Positions 7,319 to 16,018 of a stretch of 64,000 nucleotides of DNA are shown here, in pieces. Position 1 is the first letter of the stretch. The number at the start of each line of letters is the position of its first letter. The notes below the pieces were generated by a model, which was not told where the DNA came from, searched no databases, and saw only the letters and a program-made list of their open reading frames with translations. Position numbers and translations under genes: made by a program. The DNA is from Pyxidicoccus trucidator. GTDB lineage: Bacteria; Myxococcota; Myxococcia; Myxococcales; Myxococcaceae. Where the stretch lies: the NCBI RefSeq assembly GCF_010894435.1, contig NZ_JAAIXZ010000030.1, positions 60,191-124,190 of the forward strand, given 5' to 3'.

Positions 7319-9955
7319 ACAATCAACCATCCCGCCAACGCGGGGACCCGGGCACGGGTCGGAGGCAGCACCCTCCTCGCGTTGCTGACGGGACTGCTCA
7401 TCTCGGGCCCTGTCCTCGCGAGCGCGCCCCAGGTGGAAGGCGCGGAGAAGCCGCCGGCTTCCGCCTCGCCAGCGCCCGCCATCGAGGCACCGAAGCTCCT
7501 GGAGTTCGTCGAAGCGGCCTACCCCGCTCAGGCGGAGCGCGAGCGCCGCGAGGCCACGGTGGTCCTCAGGCTCACGCTCGACGCCCAGGGCGCCGTCACC
7601 GAGGCGGAGGTGCTGGAGCCCGCCGGCCCTGACTTCGACGAGGCGGCCCGCGCCGCCGCGCTCCGCTTCCGCTTCGAGCCCGCGAAGCGCAACGGCGTGC
7701 CGATGCCTTCTCGCATCGCCTACAGCTACGAGTTCCGCCTGCCACCACCCGTGGCGGCACCCTCCGACAAGCCCGCCTCGGCTTCCGCGCCGGTGGCAGC
7801 CCCCTCCGAGCCCTCCGCGGCCTCCGTGCCGGAGCGCACCCCGGAGCAGCAGGAGCCCACCACCACCGTCGAGACGGCGCCCACGCCCGCCCCCGGCCCT
7901 GATGCGGCAAACGTCGAGGCCATCGAAGTCACCGTCGAAGGAGAGTCCGAGGCGCAGCGCCTCCGCGAGTCCGCCGAGGCGGTGCGGGTCATCGAGACGG
8001 AGCAGCTCCAGCGTGAGGCCGTGGACCTGGGCCAGGCCCTGGCACGCACGGAAGGCATCGGCGTGCGTCGCGCGGGAGGACTGGGCAGCCGCTCGCGCTT
8101 CTCACTGGCGGGGCTCACGGACGAGCAGATCCGCTTCTTCATCGACGGGGTGCCGCTGGAGCTGGCCGGCTACGGCCCGGAATTCGCCAACGTCCCCGTC
8201 AACTTCGTCCAGCGGATGGAGATCTACCAGGGCGTCGTCCCGGTGCGCTTCGGCGCGGACTCGCTGGGCGGAGCGGTCCAGATCGTCACCACCGAGGAGG
8301 TCCGCGGCTCCCGGGCGGCCGCCTCGTATGAAATCGGCTCCTTCGACACCCACCGACTGACGCTCAGCGGGCGGCACCTGCACGAGCCCACCGGCCTGTT
8401 CGTCCGCGCCAGCGGCTTCTTCGACTCCACGCCCAACGACTACCGCGTCGACGTCGAGGTTCCAGACGACCTGGGCCGGCTCGTCCCCAGGACGCTCCCC
8501 CGCTTCCACGATGCCTTCCGGGCCGGTGGTGGTGCCGTGGAGGCGGGCTTCGTCGAGCGCCCCTGGGCCCGACGCCTGCTGCTGCGGGCCTTCGCCAACA
8601 CCACCTCCAAGGAGATCCAGCACGACGTCACCATGGAGACGCCCTATGGCGACGTGGACTCCGGCAGTTCCTCCGCGGGCGCGACGCTTCGCTTCGAGAA
8701 TGCGTACGGCTCGGGGCTCACCGCCGACGCCGTCGGCGGCTACGTCTTCCGCCGGAGTCACTTCACGGACGTCGGGACGTGCGCCTACGACTGGTTCGGG
8801 CGCTGCATCCAGACGCTTCCCCAGCCGGGAGAAATCGAGTCGCGCGCCGTCGAGCGCGTGGTCCACCAGCACACGGGCTTCGCGCGTGCCAACGTCGGCT
8901 GGACGCTGTCGCCGGACCACGTGTTCCGCCTCGCCATCGCGCCCACGTGGGTGGCCCGCTCCGGTGAGGACCGGGCCCTCCGGGCGCGCGGTGAGGTGGA
9001 CCCGCTCACTGGCGACAGGAGCATCTTCTCGCTCGTCACCGGGCTCGAGTACGAGCACGACGCGCTCGGCGGCCGCCTGGAGAACATCGCCTTCCTCAAG
9101 GACTACCTCCAGCTCTCACGCGCGGACCTGCTGCTCCCCAGCAACACCTTCCAGCCAGCGGACCAGGACATCCACCACCTCGGCGTGGGCGACAGCCTGC
9201 GCTTCCGCCTCTCCCAGGCCCTGCGTGCGAAGGCCTCCTACGAGTGGGCCTCGCGCCTTCCCCGGCCCGACGAGCTCTTCGGCGACGGCATCCTCTATGG
9301 AGAGAACCTCCTGCTGAGGCCCGAGCGCAGCCACAACCTCAACCTGGAGCTGGCGCTCTCCCTGCCGGACACGGCGGCCGGCGAGTTCCGGGGCAGCGTG
9401 CTGGGCTTCGGGCGACTCGTGGATGACTTCATCCAGCCGGTGGGCCGCGAGGGGTACTTCACGTACCAGAACGTCATCGAGGCCCGCAGCCTCGGAGTCT
9501 CCGGTGCCGCGGGGTGGACCTCGCCGGGACGGCTGCTCTCGCTCGACGGCAACGCCACCTTCCAGGACTTCCGCAACACCTCCACCGAGGGCCCCTTCGC
9601 GGAGTTCGAGGGCCAGCGCCTTCCCAACCGCCCGCACCTGCTCGCCAACGGCAGCGCCCGGCTCCAGTGGACGGGGGTGGCGAGCCCGCGCGACGAGCTC
9701 TCGCTGGGCTGGCACTCCCGCTACATCCACTCCTTCTTCCGCGGCTGGGAGCGGCTGGGACAGGGCGACTCGAAGCAGACCATCGACGCGCAACTGCTCC
9801 ACTCCCTCGCGCTCACCTACGTCACCCGCACCTCGCGCGCCACGCTGAGCTGGACGGTGGACGTGCAGAACCTCACCGACGCCTCCTCCTTCGACTTCCT
9901 GGGCGTGCAGCGCCCCGGACGCACCGTCGCCGCCAAGCTGGTCGCGGAGCTCTGA
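7304..9955 (+). CDS. mxcH: TonB-dependent ferric-siderophore receptor with fused TonB-like domain (MxcH)
   Basis: About 883 residues. A hydrophobic export signal (LLALLTGLLISGPVLASA, residues about 22-39) precedes a TonB C-terminal-like domain (about 60-145, with AYPAQAERERREATVVLRL). An Ala/Pro/Glu-rich linker follows, then the receptor plug (about 225-340: ALARTEGIGVRRAGG, FFIDGVPLEL, RFGADSLGGAVQIVTTEE), then a 22-strand-type barrel ending with the usual hydrophobic residues (LVAEL). Such receptors import ferric siderophores across the outer membrane. Start choice: TTG at 7298 or ATG at 7304; no better in-frame start precedes the signal peptide. Both lie within or next to the Fur box, so the message would be nearly leaderless. 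The barrel has aromatic-rich strands and lacks obvious frameshifts. Position right after the myxochelin synthase genes supports ferri-myxochelin as substrate. Confidence 0.9.
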   Translation: MITIFTINHPANAGTRARVGGSTLLALLTGLLISGPVLASAPQVEGAEKPPASASPAPAIEAPKLLEFVEAAYPAQAERERREATVVLRLTLDAQGAVTEAEVLEPAGPDFDEAARAAALRFRFEPAKRNGVPMPSRIAYSYEFRLPPPVAAPSDKPASASAPVAAPSEPSAASVPERTPEQQEPTTTVETAPTPAPGPDAANVEAIEVTVEGESEAQRLRESAEAVRVIETEQLQREAVDLGQALARTEGIGVRRAGGLGSRSRFSLAGLTDEQIRFFIDGVPLELAGYGPEFANVPVNFVQRMEIYQGVVPVRFGADSLGGAVQIVTTEEVRGSRAAASYEIGSFDTHRLTLSGRHLHEPTGLFVRASGFFDSTPNDYRVDVEVPDDLGRLVPRTLPRFHDAFRAGGGAVEAGFVERPWARRLLLRAFANTTSKEIQHDVTMETPYGDVDSGSSSAGATLRFENAYGSGLTADAVGGYVFRRSHFTDVGTCAYDWFGRCIQTLPQPGEIESRAVERVVHQHTGFARANVGWTLSPDHVFRLAIAPTWVARSGEDRALRARGEVDPLTGDRSIFSLVTGLEYEHDALGGRLENIAFLKDYLQLSRADLLLPSNTFQPADQDIHHLGVGDSLRFRLSQALRAKASYEWASRLPRPDELFGDGILYGENLLLRPERSHNLNLELALSLPDTAAGEFRGSVLGFGRLVDDFIQPVGREGYFTYQNVIEARSLGVSGAAGWTSPGRLLSLDGNATFQDFRNTSTEGPFAEFEGQRLPNRPHLLANGSARLQWTGVASPRDELSLGWHSRYIHSFFRGWERLGQGDSKQTIDAQLLHSLALTYVTRTSRATLSWTVDVQNLTDASSFDFLGVQRPGRTVAAKLVAEL

Positions 9956-10001
9956 AGCACTTCCGTCAACCCCCGCCTCACTCCTGGAAAGGAACCACCC
10001 G

Positions 10002-11237
10002 ATGAAGCTCGCCTCTTCCTTCCGCTTCCCACGCCTCACCGCCACGGCCCTCGCGCTGTCGCTGCTCGCCGCGTGTGGCGACGACAAGGACCCGGTCGAC
10101 CCGATCGACGAGACGCCGGAGAAGCCGGTGTATGCCGCCATCGCGCAGGTGTCCGCCAACAACGAGTCGCAGAGCTACGTCATCCTCACGGACTCGGTGG
10201 ACCAGACCGCGCCCCTCTCCCTGGAGAAGGCCATCGAGGTTCCGGGCCGCGCGCTCGGCTCGGGGCCGATGAAGTCGGGCTCGCTGTACGTCAGCAGCAG
10301 CGAGGGCGCCGAAGTCACCCGGTATGACCTGACGACCGAGGGAACCCTGGAGAAGAAGGCCACCGTCAGCTTCCAGGGCCGGGGCGTCGCCTCCATCGGC
10401 GAGTACCAGAACCAGTTCCAGTTCATCTCCAACACCAAGGCCTACTACTTCGACGGCCGCACCGCGCAGCTCATCGTCTGGAACCCCACCGACATGACGC
10501 TGGTCAACGCCGTCACCATCAACGGGCTCGCCACGGAGGGCGCGGTGACGACCTTCGCCACGCACCCGGTGCGCACGGGGAACCTGGTCATCATGCCCGT
10601 GGGCTGGCGTCCCAGCGCGGGCGTGGGCATCACCAAGCAGGCCGGCCTCGTCGTGGTGGACACGACGACGGATGCGGTGACGCTCGTGAAGGATGACCGC
10701 TGCGGCTATGTGCGCGACGGCGTCCTCGGCCCGGATGGCATGGTGTACGTCGCCACCGAGGCGTACGGCGCGGCGGTGTTCCGCGTCGCCGGAGGGAGCA
10801 CGCCCGTTCCCTGCCTGCTGAAGTTCAACCCGCAGACGCGCACCTTCGACACGACGTTCTACCGGGAGCTCAGCACGCTGACGGGCGGCGCGGCCACGGG
10901 CTCGCTGCTCCCCGGCCCGCAGGGCACGGCGTACCTGCGCGTCCTCGATGAGACCGTCTACACCGTCAATGCCGGCACGCACCCGCGCGTGGTGGCGAGC
11001 GCCCAGGCGTGGACGTGGTGGCAGCTGCGGCTCGACACGCTCACCGCCACCAAGGTCTCGACGCTTCCGGCGAGCACCGGCAGCAGCTTCCTCTTCAACG
11101 TCGATGACGACCGCGTCCTCTTCACCGAGTTCGCCAACAACTCGACCACGACGAACTTCCGCGAGCTGTCGGACCAGAGCGGCACGGTGGCCTTCAGCAC
11201 CCAGGGCCTCGCGTTCTCCTTCCTGCAGCTGCGCTGA
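10002..11237 (+). CDS. Secreted lipoprotein of the siderophore locus, beta-propeller-like
   Basis: A 411-residue lipoprotein. The signal peptide ends in the lipobox LLAAC, with Cys25 as the lipidated residue. The mature part begins GDDKDPVDP, a short acidic tether. The rest is beta-rich and repeatedly alternates phrases such as GSLYVSSSEGAEVTRYDL, QLIVWNP and GPDGMVYVATE, a pattern typical of propeller proteins. It resembles DUF4374-type lipoproteins that accompany TonB-dependent receptors, but I cannot confirm the family. The gene starts 46 bases after the receptor with a good AAAGGA site, and its position corresponds to the gene I recall as mxcI in Stigmatella. A role in capturing or handing over the ferric siderophore at the outer membrane is inferred from context only. 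Confidence 0.75.
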   Translation: MKLASSFRFPRLTATALALSLLAACGDDKDPVDPIDETPEKPVYAAIAQVSANNESQSYVILTDSVDQTAPLSLEKAIEVPGRALGSGPMKSGSLYVSSSEGAEVTRYDLTTEGTLEKKATVSFQGRGVASIGEYQNQFQFISNTKAYYFDGRTAQLIVWNPTDMTLVNAVTINGLATEGAVTTFATHPVRTGNLVIMPVGWRPSAGVGITKQAGLVVVDTTTDAVTLVKDDRCGYVRDGVLGPDGMVYVATEAYGAAVFRVAGGSTPVPCLLKFNPQTRTFDTTFYRELSTLTGGAATGSLLPGPQGTAYLRVLDETVYTVNAGTHPRVVASAQAWTWWQLRLDTLTATKVSTLPASTGSSFLFNVDDDRVLFTEFANNSTTTNFRELSDQSGTVAFSTQGLAFSFLQLR

Positions 11238-11252
11238 GCCGCTCCCCTCCCC

Positions 11253-11282
11253 GCGCCGGGCGTGCCCAGACACGCCCGGCGC
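11253..11282 (+). terminator. Strong hairpin after the lipoprotein gene
   Basis: A perfect 12-base-pair stem, GCGCCGGGCGTG (11253-11264) with CACGCCCGGCGC (11271-11282), around a 6-base loop. A pyrimidine-rich CCTCTTCTT follows. This fits an intrinsic terminator or attenuator that would reduce transcription from the receptor/lipoprotein genes into exbB. Confidence 0.6.
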
Positions 11283-11346
11283 CGGGCCTCTTCTTCCCGC
11301 CCACGTCCGGGGCGAACCCAACGCCCCCTGAGAGAGCAACACTGCG

Positions 11347-12069
11347 ATGCCCATCGTGGATGTCATCAAGAATGTCTTCGTGCAGTGGGGCGCCAACTGG
11401 GTGCTGTGGCTCCTGTTCGCCCTCTCGCTGGTGAGCCTCGGCATCATCGTCGAGCGCTGGCTCGTCTTCCGCAGCAAGCAGGACGTCATCCGCGAGCTGT
11501 CCCTGTCGCTGGAGCAGACGCTGGCGACCGGTGACTTCGCCCGTGCGCTGGAGAAGCTGGAGCAGCGCACGTCCGTGGGCGCCATGGTCGCGCGCGCGGG
11601 GCTGCGCCTCGCCCCCCAGGGGATGACGGCGGCGGAGAAGAGCATGCAGGGCGCGCTGGCCCTGGAGCGCTCGACGCTGGAGAACCGCCTGGCCTTCCTG
11701 GGCACGCTGGGGAACAACGCGCCCTTCATCGGGCTGTTCGGGACGGTCATCGGCGTGCTGCTGGCCTTCGAGGAGCTCAGCCGGAGCGCGGGCGCCGTGG
11801 GCGGCGCACGCACGAGCCAGGTCGCGTCGAACGCGGTGATGGGCAGCATCGCGGAGGCCCTGGTGGCCACCGCCATCGGCATCGGGGTCGCCCTGCCCGC
11901 CGTCGCCGCGTACAACTACTTCCAGCGGCGAATCGCGCAGATCCTCTCGGACACCGAGGCGCTCTCCAACCTCGTGCTGGCCTACCTGTCCGCGCGCGAG
12001 CGGGGAACCCTGGGCACCGGAGCCCCGGCCGCCGCGGCAGAGACGCGCCCCGCGCTGGGAGGACGGTAG
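11347..12069 (+). CDS. exbB: ExbB/TolQ-type proton channel subunit
   Basis: A 240-residue inner-membrane protein of the MotA/TolQ/ExbB family. One membrane segment near the N terminus (WVLWLLFALSLVSLGIIV) is followed by a cytoplasmic loop. Two more segments carry the family motifs: LGTLGNNAPFIGLFGTVIGV near residue 118 and EALVATAIGIGVALPAVAAY near residue 180. ExbB pentamers surround ExbD and use proton-motive force to energise TonB. Here exbD and tonB follow directly, so this set most likely powers the myxochelin receptor upstream. The ATG is preceded by only a weak purine stretch (GAGAGA). Confidence 0.92.
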   Translation: MPIVDVIKNVFVQWGANWVLWLLFALSLVSLGIIVERWLVFRSKQDVIRELSLSLEQTLATGDFARALEKLEQRTSVGAMVARAGLRLAPQGMTAAEKSMQGALALERSTLENRLAFLGTLGNNAPFIGLFGTVIGVLLAFEELSRSAGAVGGARTSQVASNAVMGSIAEALVATAIGIGVALPAVAAYNYFQRRIAQILSDTEALSNLVLAYLSARERGTLGTGAPAAAAETRPALGGR

Positions 12070-12071
12070 TC

Positions 12072-12527
12072 ATGGCCGGTGGAAACCAGCCACGCGGCGG
12101 GTTGATCGAAGGCATCAACGTCACGCCGCTCGTCGACATCATGCTGGTGCTGCTCATCATCTTCATGGTCACCGCGAGGCTCGTCGACAGCCCCGCCGTG
12201 CCGTTGGATCTGCCCCAGGCCTCCCAGAGCGAGGATGTGCAGACCATCTTCGCCGTCTCCATCACCGCCGACGGCGCGCTCCTGCTGGATGGCGCCGCCA
12301 CGGACGCGGAGACCTTGAAGGACAGGGCGCGTGAGGCGCTGGCGCGAGAGCCGGAGCTTCGCGCCGTCATCCAGGCGGATGGGGCCGTTCCCCACCGCCA
12401 GGTCATCGCGGTGCTCGACCGGCTGAAGGAGGCGGGGCTCACCCGCGTGGCCTTCGGCACGGTCCGCCCCGAGCCCGTCATCCCGAACAGCGCCGCACCC
12501 ACCGGAGCCGGGCGTGAAGCCCCCTGA
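12072..12527 (+). CDS. exbD: ExbD/TolR-type stator protein
   Basis: A 151-residue ExbD/TolR protein. It has a short cytoplasmic N terminus ending in GINVTPLVDIMLVLLIIFMV (residues 16-35). That segment contains the conserved Asp25 of the single membrane helix, the proton-carrying residue of the family. A periplasmic domain with IQADGAVPHRQVIAVLD follows. The gene begins two bases after the exbB stop and overlaps tonB at its 3' end by 14 bases, so exbB-exbD-tonB form one coupled unit. Confidence 0.92.
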   Translation: MAGGNQPRGGLIEGINVTPLVDIMLVLLIIFMVTARLVDSPAVPLDLPQASQSEDVQTIFAVSITADGALLLDGAATDAETLKDRAREALAREPELRAVIQADGAVPHRQVIAVLDRLKEAGLTRVAFGTVRPEPVIPNSAAPTGAGREAP

Positions 12528-13365
12528 GCCACCTCTCCAGCGCGCCGCTGGCACCGAGAGCATCGCGGAGCTCATCCTCGGCCCCGAGCGTCCGAAGCGC
12601 TCGAAGGGGCTCGTGTGGGCCCTGCTGGCGACAGCGTCCCTGCATGGTGCGGCGGGCGCGCTGGCCTGGCAGGCGTGGCGCAACGCGGCCTCGCGCGCGC
12701 CTCCCCCGGCGGCGCCCCGGCCCACGGTGCGCATCGACCACGTGGTGTCCCTCCCTCCCCCGGCGGCGCCCGAGCCACCGCCGCTCCCTCCTCCAGCGAA
12801 GCCTCCTCCTCCCGTCCGGGCCGAGCCCCCACGGGCCCGCGTGAAGCCCGCCAGCACCGCCGCGAAGGAGGCGCCTCCCCCGCGCTCCGCCGAGCCCGCC
12901 CAGGCCGGTGAAGTGGTCGCCGCGAAGGAGGCTCAGTCCCCCCTCGACTTCACGGGCTTCGACATCGCGAGCGGTCAGGCCCCGCGCTACGCCGGTGGCG
13001 TGACGGCGTCCACCGGGCGCTCCACCACGGCTGTCGCTCCCGGCGCGGGAGTCGGAGAGGAAGGTGACGGCACCGGGGAGAGCCACGCCCGGCCCGTTCA
13101 GCTTCCGGCGCGCAACTGGAGCTGCCCCTGGCCGAAGGAGGCGGAGGCCCTGCGCCTCGACGAGCAGACGGTGGTGCTGCGCGTGGTCGTCACCCCGGAA
13201 GGCCGGGTGACGACGGCCGAGCTGATGTCCGACCCTGGCCATGGCTTCGGAGAGGCGGCACTCGCCTGTGCGCGGAGCGCGCGCTTCGAGGCCGCCGTCG
13301 ACCGGGCCGGCCGACGCTACCTGGCCACCTCGCCGCCCATCCGGGTCCGCTTCAAGCGGCGCTGA
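12514..13365 (+). CDS. tonB: TonB energy-transducer protein
   Basis: A 283-residue TonB. Its GTG start lies inside the end of exbD, with GGAG upstream. A cytoplasmic N terminus of about 30 residues leads to one membrane anchor (GLVWALLATASLHGAAGALA). A proline-rich spacer (PPPAAPEPPPLPPPAKPPPP and following Lys/Pro/Ala-rich sequence) spans the periplasm. The C-terminal domain (about residues 200-283, with VVLRVVVTPEGRVTTAELM) has the usual TonB shape that contacts the TonB box of receptors. It contains two cysteines in the C-terminal domain (WSCPW and ALACARS) that could form a disulfide; this is inference. The receptor upstream carries its own TonB-like domain as well. Confidence 0.88.
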   Translation: MKPPEPPLQRAAGTESIAELILGPERPKRSKGLVWALLATASLHGAAGALAWQAWRNAASRAPPPAAPRPTVRIDHVVSLPPPAAPEPPPLPPPAKPPPPVRAEPPRARVKPASTAAKEAPPPRSAEPAQAGEVVAAKEAQSPLDFTGFDIASGQAPRYAGGVTASTGRSTTAVAPGAGVGEEGDGTGESHARPVQLPARNWSCPWPKEAEALRLDEQTVVLRVVVTPEGRVTTAELMSDPGHGFGEAALACARSARFEAAVDRAGRRYLATSPPIRVRFKRR

Positions 13366-13423
13366 GCCGCGACCTTGCCTCGGGGCCACGCCCCTTCGTC
13401 CGTAGAGCCATCAGGAGCATCTC

Positions 13424-14647
13424 GTGAGCGCATCCCTCTCGCCGAACCAGGAACGCCAGCTGCTCTGGCTGCTGGCGGCCGTCCAGTTCACCCACCTCAT
13501 GGACTTCATGATCGTGATGCCGCTGGGGCCGGAGTTCATGCGCGTGTTCGACCTGTCGACGGCGCAATTCGGGACGATGGTCTCCGCGTACACGCTGGCC
13601 TCGGCGGCGATGGGGGTGACGGGCCTGTTCTGGCTGGACCGCTTCGACCGGAAGCGGGCGCTGATGACGCTCTACGGAATCTTCATCGCCGCGACGCTGG
13701 CCTGTGGCGCCGCGCGGAGCCACACGGAGCTGCTCGTGGCGAGGACGCTGGCCGGCGCCTGCGCGGGGCTGATGGGCGCCGTGGTGATGGCCATCATCAG
13801 CGACCTCGTGCCCATGGAGCGCCGGGGCCGGGCCATCGGGACGGTGATGGCGTCGCTCGGCCTGTCCGCGGTGGCCGGCGTACCGCTGGGGCTGGGCATC
13901 GCCAGCGCCCTGGGCTGGCGCGGCCCCTTCTGGGCCATTGGAGCACTCGCGAGCGGCGTGTGGCTGTGCCTGCTCTGGCGCCTGCCTTCGGTGCGTCAGC
14001 ACCTCGCCGCGGCCGGCACGGGGGTGCGGCGCAATCCTCTCGCGCCGCTCGCGGCCCCGGGCCTGATGCTGGGCTGGGTGCTGACGTTCTGCGTGGTGTT
14101 CTCCAGCTTCCTGCTGATTCCGTACCTGGGGGCCTACATGGTCGGCAACCTGGGGCTGCGCATGGAGGACCTGTCCTGGGTGTACCTGTGTGGAGGCGCG
14201 GCCACGCTGGTGAGCGCGCGTCAGGTCGGGCACCTCGTGGACCGCTTCGGCCCGGCGCGGATGCTGGGCGCGCTGCTGGTCGGAACGATGGGCCCTCATC
14301 TGCTGTTCACCCACCTGCCGCCCTCGCCGCTGCCGGTGGTGCTGGCGGTCTTCGTGGTGTTCATGGCGCTGACCTCCACCCGCGCCATCCCCACCATCGC
14401 TTTGGTCACCGCGCGAGTCCCACCAGCGCTGCGCGGGCGCTACCTCGCGGTCAACATGGCGGCGGGCGATGCGGCATCGGGACTGTCCGCCTGGATGAGC
14501 GGCCTGTTGATTGCGACCGCGCCCCAAGGCGCGCTGATTGGCTTTGGCCAGGTGGGTTGGATTGCGGTGGGCGTGACGGCCCTCTCGCTGTTCATCCTCT
14601 GGACGTTTGGACGTAGCCCCCTACCCCTGAGCGCCGCGGCAACTTGA
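13424..14647 (+). CDS. MFS transporter, probable siderophore exporter
   Basis: A 407-residue major facilitator protein with about twelve hydrophobic segments. The loop after the second segment reads LDRFDRKRAL, a version of the MFS motif A (G-x-x-x-D-R-x-G-R-R), and a second copy, GHLVDRFGPARM, follows in the second half, as usual for the fold. The GTG start at 13424 has AGGAG eight bases upstream. It lies between tonB and the myxochelin aminotransferase gene, so export of the finished siderophore is the most likely job. The corresponding Stigmatella gene is, as I recall, mxcK. The substrate cannot be read from the sequence. Import of a small molecule is the alternative. Confidence 0.8.
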   Translation: MSASLSPNQERQLLWLLAAVQFTHLMDFMIVMPLGPEFMRVFDLSTAQFGTMVSAYTLASAAMGVTGLFWLDRFDRKRALMTLYGIFIAATLACGAARSHTELLVARTLAGACAGLMGAVVMAIISDLVPMERRGRAIGTVMASLGLSAVAGVPLGLGIASALGWRGPFWAIGALASGVWLCLLWRLPSVRQHLAAAGTGVRRNPLAPLAAPGLMLGWVLTFCVVFSSFLLIPYLGAYMVGNLGLRMEDLSWVYLCGGAATLVSARQVGHLVDRFGPARMLGALLVGTMGPHLLFTHLPPSPLPVVLAVFVVFMALTSTRAIPTIALVTARVPPALRGRYLAVNMAAGDAASGLSAWMSGLLIATAPQGALIGFGQVGWIAVGVTALSLFILWTFGRSPLPLSAAAT

Positions 14648-14684
14648 GCGCCTTCCGCAGTGACCTACCCATAAAGGAAGCCTC

Positions 14685-15971
14685 ATGGACTCCTCCCAGA
14701 GGAATCACCCGTCGCTCCCCCGTCCCATCATTGGAGAGATGAAGCTCGACTACTCCAACCGCCTGCTGGCCGAAGCGAAGCGGCTGGTGCCCGGCGTCTC
14801 GCAGTCGATGATGAAGAAGCCCGAGATGTTCGCCCCCGGCGCCTTTCCGGTCTTCCTCGCCCGGGGCCAGGGCACGCTGGTGGAGGACGTCGACGGCCAG
14901 CAGTACATCGACTTCATCTGCGGGCTGGGCGCCAACATGCTGGGCCACAACCACCCGGACGTGGTGGGGCCCATCCGGCGGCACCTGGATGAAGGCCTCC
15001 TCCACTCCCTGCCCACGCCGGTGGAGGTCACCGCCGCGCAGGCGCTGGTCGACATGATTCCGGGCGCGGAGATGGTGCGCTTCTTCAAGACGGGCGCGGA
15101 TGCGACGTCCGCGGCGGTGCGGCTGGCGCGCTACCTCACCGGCAGGGAGCGCATCATCACCGTGGGCTACAACGGCTGGCACGACCACTTCCAGTACGAC
15201 ACACCGGGCGTGCCCGCCGCGCTGGCCGCGCTCACGCAGCGGATGCCTCTCTTCACCGTGCCCGACGAGGCCGCCCTGCTGACCAGCATCGAGCAGAACG
15301 GGAAGCAGCTCGCGATGGTGCTCCTCTCGGTGCCCTACAACCGCGTCCTGAGCCGCGAGTTCCTGCAGACGCTGCGGGCCACCTGCACGGCCCACGGGGT
15401 GCTGCTGGTCCTGGACGAAGTCGTGACGGGCTTCCGCCTCGCCCTGGGTGGCGCCCAGGAGTTCTTCGACGTGAAGGCGGACTTCGTGTGCCTCTCGAAG
15501 AGCATCGCGGCGGGCATGCCCCTCTCGGCGATTGCCGGGCCGGAGCGACACCTGAGCAAGCTGGCGGACCTGCAGGTGTCGACGACCTTCGGAGGTGAGC
15601 TGCTGTCCCTGGCGGTATGTGAGTCCGTGCTGGGGGGGTACCGGAAGAGCGGCTACATCGAGCACCTCGCCACCCTGGGCCGGCGGCTGCGCGAGGGCGT
15701 CAACGCCCGCGCCGAGCAGCTCGGCTCGCCGCTGCGGGTGATTGGCTACGACGCGATTCCGTTCTTCCTCTTCGACAAGAACCCCGTGGAGCACGGGAAG
15801 CGGATGCAGCCCTTCCAGGCCGGCATGGCCCGCAGGGGCGTGCTGCTGCGCCGCGACGTCAACTTCATCTGCGCGGCGCACACGGCCGAGCAGATTGAGT
15901 ACACCATCGAGATGGCGGGGGAAGTGATGCAGTCCCTCCTCGCGTCCGCTCCGGCCGTCAGCGCGGCCTGA
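14685..15971 (+). CDS. mxcL: Myxochelin aminotransferase, glutamate-1-semialdehyde aminotransferase fold (MxcL)
   Basis: A 428-residue PLP-dependent class III aminotransferase. It has the cofactor-binding region NGWHDHFQYD near residue 165, the aspartate of the strand LLVLDEVVTGFRL near residue 245, and the Schiff-base lysine Lys272 in CLSKSIAAGMP. The overall layout is that of glutamate-1-semialdehyde aminomutase (HemL), but the locus and the absence of heme genes point to MxcL. MxcL converts the aldehyde released by MxcG into the primary amine of myxochelin B. The ATG follows AAGGAAG by six bases. It is the last gene of the plus-strand part, followed by a bidirectional terminator. Confidence 0.85.
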   Translation: MDSSQRNHPSLPRPIIGEMKLDYSNRLLAEAKRLVPGVSQSMMKKPEMFAPGAFPVFLARGQGTLVEDVDGQQYIDFICGLGANMLGHNHPDVVGPIRRHLDEGLLHSLPTPVEVTAAQALVDMIPGAEMVRFFKTGADATSAAVRLARYLTGRERIITVGYNGWHDHFQYDTPGVPAALAALTQRMPLFTVPDEAALLTSIEQNGKQLAMVLLSVPYNRVLSREFLQTLRATCTAHGVLLVLDEVVTGFRLALGGAQEFFDVKADFVCLSKSIAAGMPLSAIAGPERHLSKLADLQVSTTFGGELLSLAVCESVLGGYRKSGYIEHLATLGRRLREGVNARAEQLGSPLRVIGYDAIPFFLFDKNPVEHGKRMQPFQAGMARRGVLLRRDVNFICAAHTAEQIEYTIEMAGEVMQSLLASAPAVSAA

Positions 15972-15987
15972 GCGAGCAGACACGGCG

Positions 15988-16011
15988 GCCGGGGGCTTCG
16001 TGGCCCCCGGC
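15988..16011. terminator. Bidirectional hairpin between convergent genes
   Basis: A nine-base-pair perfect stem, GCCGGGGGC (15988-15996) with GCCCCCGGC (16003-16011), around the loop TTCGTG. It lies between the stops of mxcL (plus) and the siderophore-interacting protein (minus), where a shared terminator is expected. There is no clear T-run on either side. Confidence 0.6.
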
Positions 16012-16018
16012 TCCGACC

